Source: Nageia nagi (taxonomy: Eukaryota > Pinophyta). From it: a DNA stretch of 64,000 nucleotides. The stretch is taken from the NCBI GenBank assembly GCA_050084985.1, contig JBITNC010000001.1, forward strand, positions 108,500,001-108,564,000, given 5' to 3'. The notes beneath the pieces were generated by a model. It was not told the origin of the DNA and did no database searches. It saw only the letters and a program-made list of their open reading frames with translations. This document shows positions 60,019-64,000 of the stretch, piece after piece. A program made the position numbers and the translations under genes. The stretch's first letter is position 1. Every line of letters starts with the position of its first letter.

Positions 60019-60469
60019 GGGCCCAATTAAGTTCAACAAAGATTGTAATTTGTTTAAATTATTTGATGATATTGATGTAGATACATGGATTGATGATACT
60101 ATACCTCTTGAATTTGATTATTTAGCACTAATGATGATGTTCTTAGATAATAGGGGACACATTTAGAGCTATCCAAATTTAATGATAAACGAAAGACAAG
60201 TTATATTCTTAATGAACATGCTTATTTTGGCCAAGAGGTCAACTTTCATGAAGTTTGTAGGTACAACCATTAGATGCAGCTAATGATGATGTACCAAGAA
60301 TAGAAGAGTTGCCATACTTATTGAGAAAGAAAAAGGGAATTAGGCAAATTAAGAAAAAACCAATAAAAATGCATCCTTCCAAGGTATTGTTAGTCAAGAA
60401 AGAGATAGAGAAATACTTGAATGCTAGTTTCATTAGGCCTATTGACTATTCTAATTGGATGGCTAATAT
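60019..60469 (+). pseudogene. G2 segment: protease-RT linker and RT start
   Basis: Continuation of G2: FKLFDDIDVDTWIDDTIP, DYLALMMMFLDNRGHI, then KKPIKMHPSKVLLVKKEIEK and NASFIRPIDYSNWMANI, the entry of the gypsy RT domain. Cut after NI by the small TIR element. Confidence 0.78.
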
Positions 60470-60879
60470 TGCATGGGGGGGTCGCTATTAGGAGATGATA
60501 AATAGCATGTGAGTCCTACTATGGGGTATTTTTAATATAAAGTTGAATTATTGGTATATCAATAAATATTTTATAGGGGGAGGGATATTTAAAATTCATA
60601 CAATATATTTTATCGATATCAAAAAAGAAAGGAGGGGTTACGTTTGAGGAGTGGGGTTATATATGATTTTTATTATACTAAACTTGTTATTAAAAATTGA
60701 TTCAATTATTTTGGTGAAATGTTATATTTTAAAAAATGGTTATTATTTGTTATATAGGAGTTTACCATGAGGGGTTTAATACATTAAAAATTGAAGTGGT
60801 AAGTTTTAAAAATAGGGGTTTTTATGAAAACCATGGACACAGATGTTATGAAGGCTTTCTATTAAGTTACCCCTTATGC
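60470..60879. mobile_element. Small TIR element (MITE-like)
   Basis: About 410 bp of non-coding AT-rich DNA between ...ATGGCTAATATTG and CAATATTGTCCC.... Without it the G2 reading continues NWMANI-VPISKP. The ends are CATGGGGGGGTCGCTATTA and, inverted, CATAAGGGGTAACTTAATAG. The flanks TAATATTG and CAATATTG look like an 8-bp target duplication with one change, which suggests a hAT-type element. Confidence 0.62.
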
Positions 60880-62530
60880 AATATTGTCCCTATTTCCAAA
60901 CCAACTAGTGAAATATGAGAATTTGATATCAATGTGGTACAACAAAAATTTGTCAAAGGTTAGGAAATTATAGATTTTATAGCTAAGTTCCCCCAAAATG
61001 AAGAGGTAGTAGTCCACAAAGAATTTTTAGATGTATTTCAAAAGGAACCATTGTGCTAGTGGCATGATGGCTTGATAATGGGATGCCAATGACATGAGTT
61101 TGATGAAATTTCCATCTCAGATGAATACATATGCCTCACAAAAGATGAGCCCACTATATGGATGTTGTATTTTAACATAACAAAATGTTATTACAAAGAA
61201 GGGGTAGATGCAAAGGCAAGTGTAGCCTCTCTTTCACCAATTAAGATTAAATATGAAGAGACTATCTTGACCATTAGTAAGTTAATTTCTCCTTTTTACA
61301 TTGAGAATATGCATAAGATTCAGACCTATATTATTACATAAGAGAATGATTTTCAGAATTGGTATTTTGATATTCATAATAATTTGAAAAACCAAACAAT
61401 ATCTAAGAAGGTCAATAAAAATAAAAGGATAAGATTTAAGAGAACTTGAATAAAATATGTCATCATTGAAGAGGTTTTATATAGGAGGTCATTTGATGGG
61501 GATTTGTTAAGATGTTTGATAGAAGATGAGATGGATACTTCCTTTGAATAAGCTCATGATGGTTTATGTGGTGGTCACTTTCATGTCCATTTGCATTCTA
61601 TTATTTCTCCATGGACATTTGCTAATTGGGGCATAGGTTTGATTAGAATGATTAATCCTCACTCTAGGGAAGGGCATAAGTTTTTCATCATAGCTACAAA
61701 GTTTAATACCAAGTGGGTGAAGGCTATCCCAATGAAATTAGTTACTCAAGCAAAAATAATTACATTCCTTACTAAAAACATCATCATAAGGTTTGGTGTA
61801 CCACACAAATTGATCATGGAAAATGGCCCAAATTTCAAAGGTAAGGACATGAAAGCATTTTGTAAGATGTTTCATATTGTTAAAACATTTTTGTTAGTAT
61901 ATTACCCTCAAGGAAATGGTTAAGCTTAAGCTAAAAATAAGATAATTAAGAGCATTCTTGCCAAAACATGGGATAAATACAAGAATGATTGGCATTAGAA
62001 ATTACCATATGCATTATGGGCATATAAAATTAGCATTTGTATAGCCACTGGGAAAACACCATTTTCATTAGTATATGGGGATGAGGCCATTCTCAAATTA
62101 GAATTATAAATTCCCTCCCTTAGGATTTCCTTACATAATGATATTCTAGATGAAGATGTAAGAAAATCAAGATTACATTAGCTAGAATTGTTAGATGAAA
62201 AGAGGATCAGAGCTATTGAACATCAAAAAGTTTACCATGCAAAAATTTAGAGAGAATTTGGTAAAAATATAAAAGCAAAATAATTCAAAGTGGGAGATTT
62301 AGTGCTTAACAAAAACATAAATAAGAAAATAGTAAATGATGAAGTAAAAGAAAAATTTGAATCCAATTAGCTAGGTCCTTTTGTGGTCATAAAAGCTATA
62401 GGTTCAGGAGCATATAGGTTATCATCCATGGATGGAAAAGAGGAACCAATATAGTTAATTTCATCCATCTCAAATGTTTCTATGCATAGAGATGATATCT
62501 TTGTATCCTACAAATCATCTCTATCATGAG
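60880..62530 (+). pseudogene. G2 RNase H remnant and integrase
   Basis: After VPISKPTSEI the reading jumps to EFDINVVQQKFVKG, a motif from the end of RNase H, so most of RT and RNase H is deleted at about 60915. The segment around 61155-61270 (IWMLYFNITK and so on) may be a second RNase H. Integrase: WYFDIHNNLKNQTI, VLYRRSFDGDLLRCL, HDGLCGGHFHVHLHSI, then the open frame 61591-61923 with WTFANWGIGLI, FGVPHKLIMENGPNFKG and VYYPQGNG. The three catalytic acids are all lost: Gly in NWGIG, Glu in MENG, and a TAA where the Glu should be. The C-terminal part (PFSLVYGDEAILKLEL, DEKRIRAIEHQKVYHAK, LGPFVVIKAIGSGAYRL) is typical of Tat-type gypsy. Confidence 0.85.
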
Positions 62531-62660
62531 TAGGGTACACCTATCTTTTATTTTACAAAAAATGTTATTGATTTCATGGTGTTAGTAGCATATGTGATTA
62601 TTTATGTGGTGCTAGAAATGTGGAATATGAAAAAAAATTAATGATAGTATAATGTTTATG

Positions 62661-63010
62661 CACCATGGACATAAAATGCAAGGTCATCGATGGCCATTGA
62701 CATGGATAGTGAGAGTTTAGTTACTTAAAAGATAAACCAATGATGTAGCTGTAATCAAGATGTTGATATTGGATCATCCCTAATGGATGATGCAACTTGT
62801 TGTGTATCCACTTGGTTTTTTCTTTGAACCATACAAAGCATAATGTATTTGGGTCATAGACATAAAATGTATGATTGCCAATAGCCATTGATATGATTAG
62901 TGATAGTTCATTTACTTAAAAGATAAACCGTTGATGTAATCATAAGTATATTATGAACATTAACTCATCATCAATAGATGACATAACTCACTATGCATCC
63001 ATACAATTTT
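62661..63010. repeat. Tandem duplication, 190-bp period
   Basis: Copies from 62661 and 62851 share GACATAAAATG, GCCATTGA.ATG, TTACTTAAAAGATAAACC and GCATCCA.. in order. Lies between G2 pol and its 3' LTR. Confidence 0.75.
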
Positions 63011-63561
63011 AATTGGTAACACTTTCTTGTAAGATTTTATAACTTGAAGAATAAAAGAACAAATCAATCATCTAGCATCACTAGTAGTGTATTGACTATT
63101 TCTACATCATCCATGATTTGCACCTCAATGCAATTCCATCACAAAAAGAGAATATCTCCTCTATTTCAAGGCATGAACCTAAGTGTGATATTTTCCCTAG
63201 TATCATACATAATGGAATGACCACATTCATGATTGAAACAATACAAGAGGGAAAAAGACATCTTCCACCTCTAGCATTAGATGTGGAACCATACAACTAC
63301 CTGATAATAGACTCATTTTCAAGATACAAGAAACACCATTCCTAGAGAGATACACTTCTTTAGACTTTGCCTTGGTTGTACCATTCAAGAACCTTTCTAG
63401 GAGAATCTAAGACAAAAGGGGGTAGCAAGGGACCCTCATTTTTTTCATCTACAACAAATGAAAATGTAGCAAAGAGTTCAAAGTTCTCAAAACATTTCTT
63501 CTATACTTCTTCTTTGGACATATAATTTCATTGCATCAATCACACCTCTAAAGAGGCGCAA
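63011..63561 (+). other. G2 3' untranslated region
   Basis: Holds a 75-codon plus-strand frame (63118-63345) that stays readable somewhat further but shows no domain I know. AAAGAGGCGCAAA just before 63562 may be a weak polypurine tract. Confidence 0.45.
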
Positions 63562-64000
63562 AATGTAGATGGCTTAAATTTAATTATTATTTATTAAATA
63601 ATTCATTTTAGAGCATCAATAATATGTAATGTAAAGAAGGGGTTTAAATAATATCCAAAGCTATGTAATTTATGTAATGGACCCTTGTACTATGTATAAG
63701 GGGTCAAAAGGGCCTAAGTCATGTAAAGGGAAATAATTACAACATTGAGGGATGTTGATATATAAAGAGATTAAACACAATCTAAAAAGGTTCACAAAAG
63801 AGAACAAGGATGAGGATCCAAGAGAGATTCTAGCAAATGTTATATCACTCTATTATGCGCAAATATTATTCCTAAAATGTATCTTGTGTTCAAGATATGA
63901 TGAGTCTCTCATCCTCTCATTCTACATTCTTTATTGCATCTGTATTATTGCATATTCTAGGCCACTAATTATGTAGCTCACTTAGGTTTCTAATTGCATT
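63562..64000 (+). repeat. G2 3' LTR (cut by the window end)
   Basis: Starts TGTAGATGGCTTAAATT and matches the LTR at 33661 throughout, with scattered substitutions. Confidence 0.87.

Larger units (their letters stand above)
33661..64000 (+). mobile_element. Ty3/gypsy element G2, host of later insertions
   Basis: Plus-strand gypsy element running past the window end. LTRs of the same family lie at 33661 and 63562. Its own sequence is found in pieces: 33661-34916, 49653-51372, 60019-60469 and about 60880-64000. The gaps are copia-2, the young LTR element and a small TIR element. The parts read gag, protease, start of RT, end of RNase H, integrase, 3' LTR. Integrase wording and a WYFD..NNL...VLYRR lead-in point to the Tat branch of gypsy. 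Target site before the 5' LTR is TTACT; its partner is outside the window. Confidence 0.82.

Noticed and set aside
1-64000. CRISPR arrays, bacterial operons, rRNA or tRNA genes
   Set aside because: No direct-repeat and spacer pattern, no ribosome binding sites or operon-like spacing, and no tRNA cloverleaf seen; tRNA-like matches are retroelement primer sites.

Overview
The window is nuclear DNA from a large-genome seed plant. It contains one convincing host gene, a Dof zinc-finger transcription factor at 14478-15389 on the minus strand. Almost everything else is transposable elements, old and broken, stacked inside one another. The dense nesting, AT-rich decayed repeats and long lone gene island suggest a gymnosperm (conifer-like), but this is inference and no species can be named.

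Layout. 1-13150: decayed Ty3/gypsy gag and protease remnants on the minus strand (1712-3405; 6990-8760), a possible long LTR between them, a 21-bp palindromic minisatellite at 9945-10222, and AT-rich DNA with nothing recognisable. 13150-17640: a low-copy, less AT-rich island with the Dof gene, a probable splice acceptor just upstream of its ATG, telo-box motifs and a G-box palindrome. 17655-19372: two decaying tandem duplications. 20216-22110: a possible copia LTR and a dead L1-type LINE.

From about 22.6 kb to the right edge the sequence reads as one nested structure. Gypsy element G1 (gag at 23.9 kb to integrase at 33.66 kb) is interrupted by copia-1 (28101-32816, target duplication CTATA) and then by gypsy G2 (33661 to past the window end). 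G2 is interrupted by copia-2 (34917-49647, target duplication ATTAG), by a young 8.6-kb LTR element (51373-60018) and by a small TIR element (about 60470-60879). Copia-2 is itself interrupted by gypsy G3 (36574-43454), which holds a further foreign-looking block (about 38160-40080). Reading across each insertion restores a continuous retroelement reading frame, which is the main evidence for the nesting.

The most interesting object is the young element at 51373-60018. Its two 1,566-bp LTRs differ at 17 sites by my count (about 1.1%). On the minus strand it encodes a gag and then, where pol should be, one long reading frame of about 1,160 codons with a proline-rich middle, a basic cluster and a long coiled coil. 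No protease, reverse transcriptase, RNase H or integrase is visible. Its LTR carries an array of TGACGTCA and TCCGGA palindromes placed like a U3 enhancer, followed by a TATA box. Its gag is related to that of the pol-bearing element G1, so it looks like a non-autonomous element that may have used a G1-like partner.
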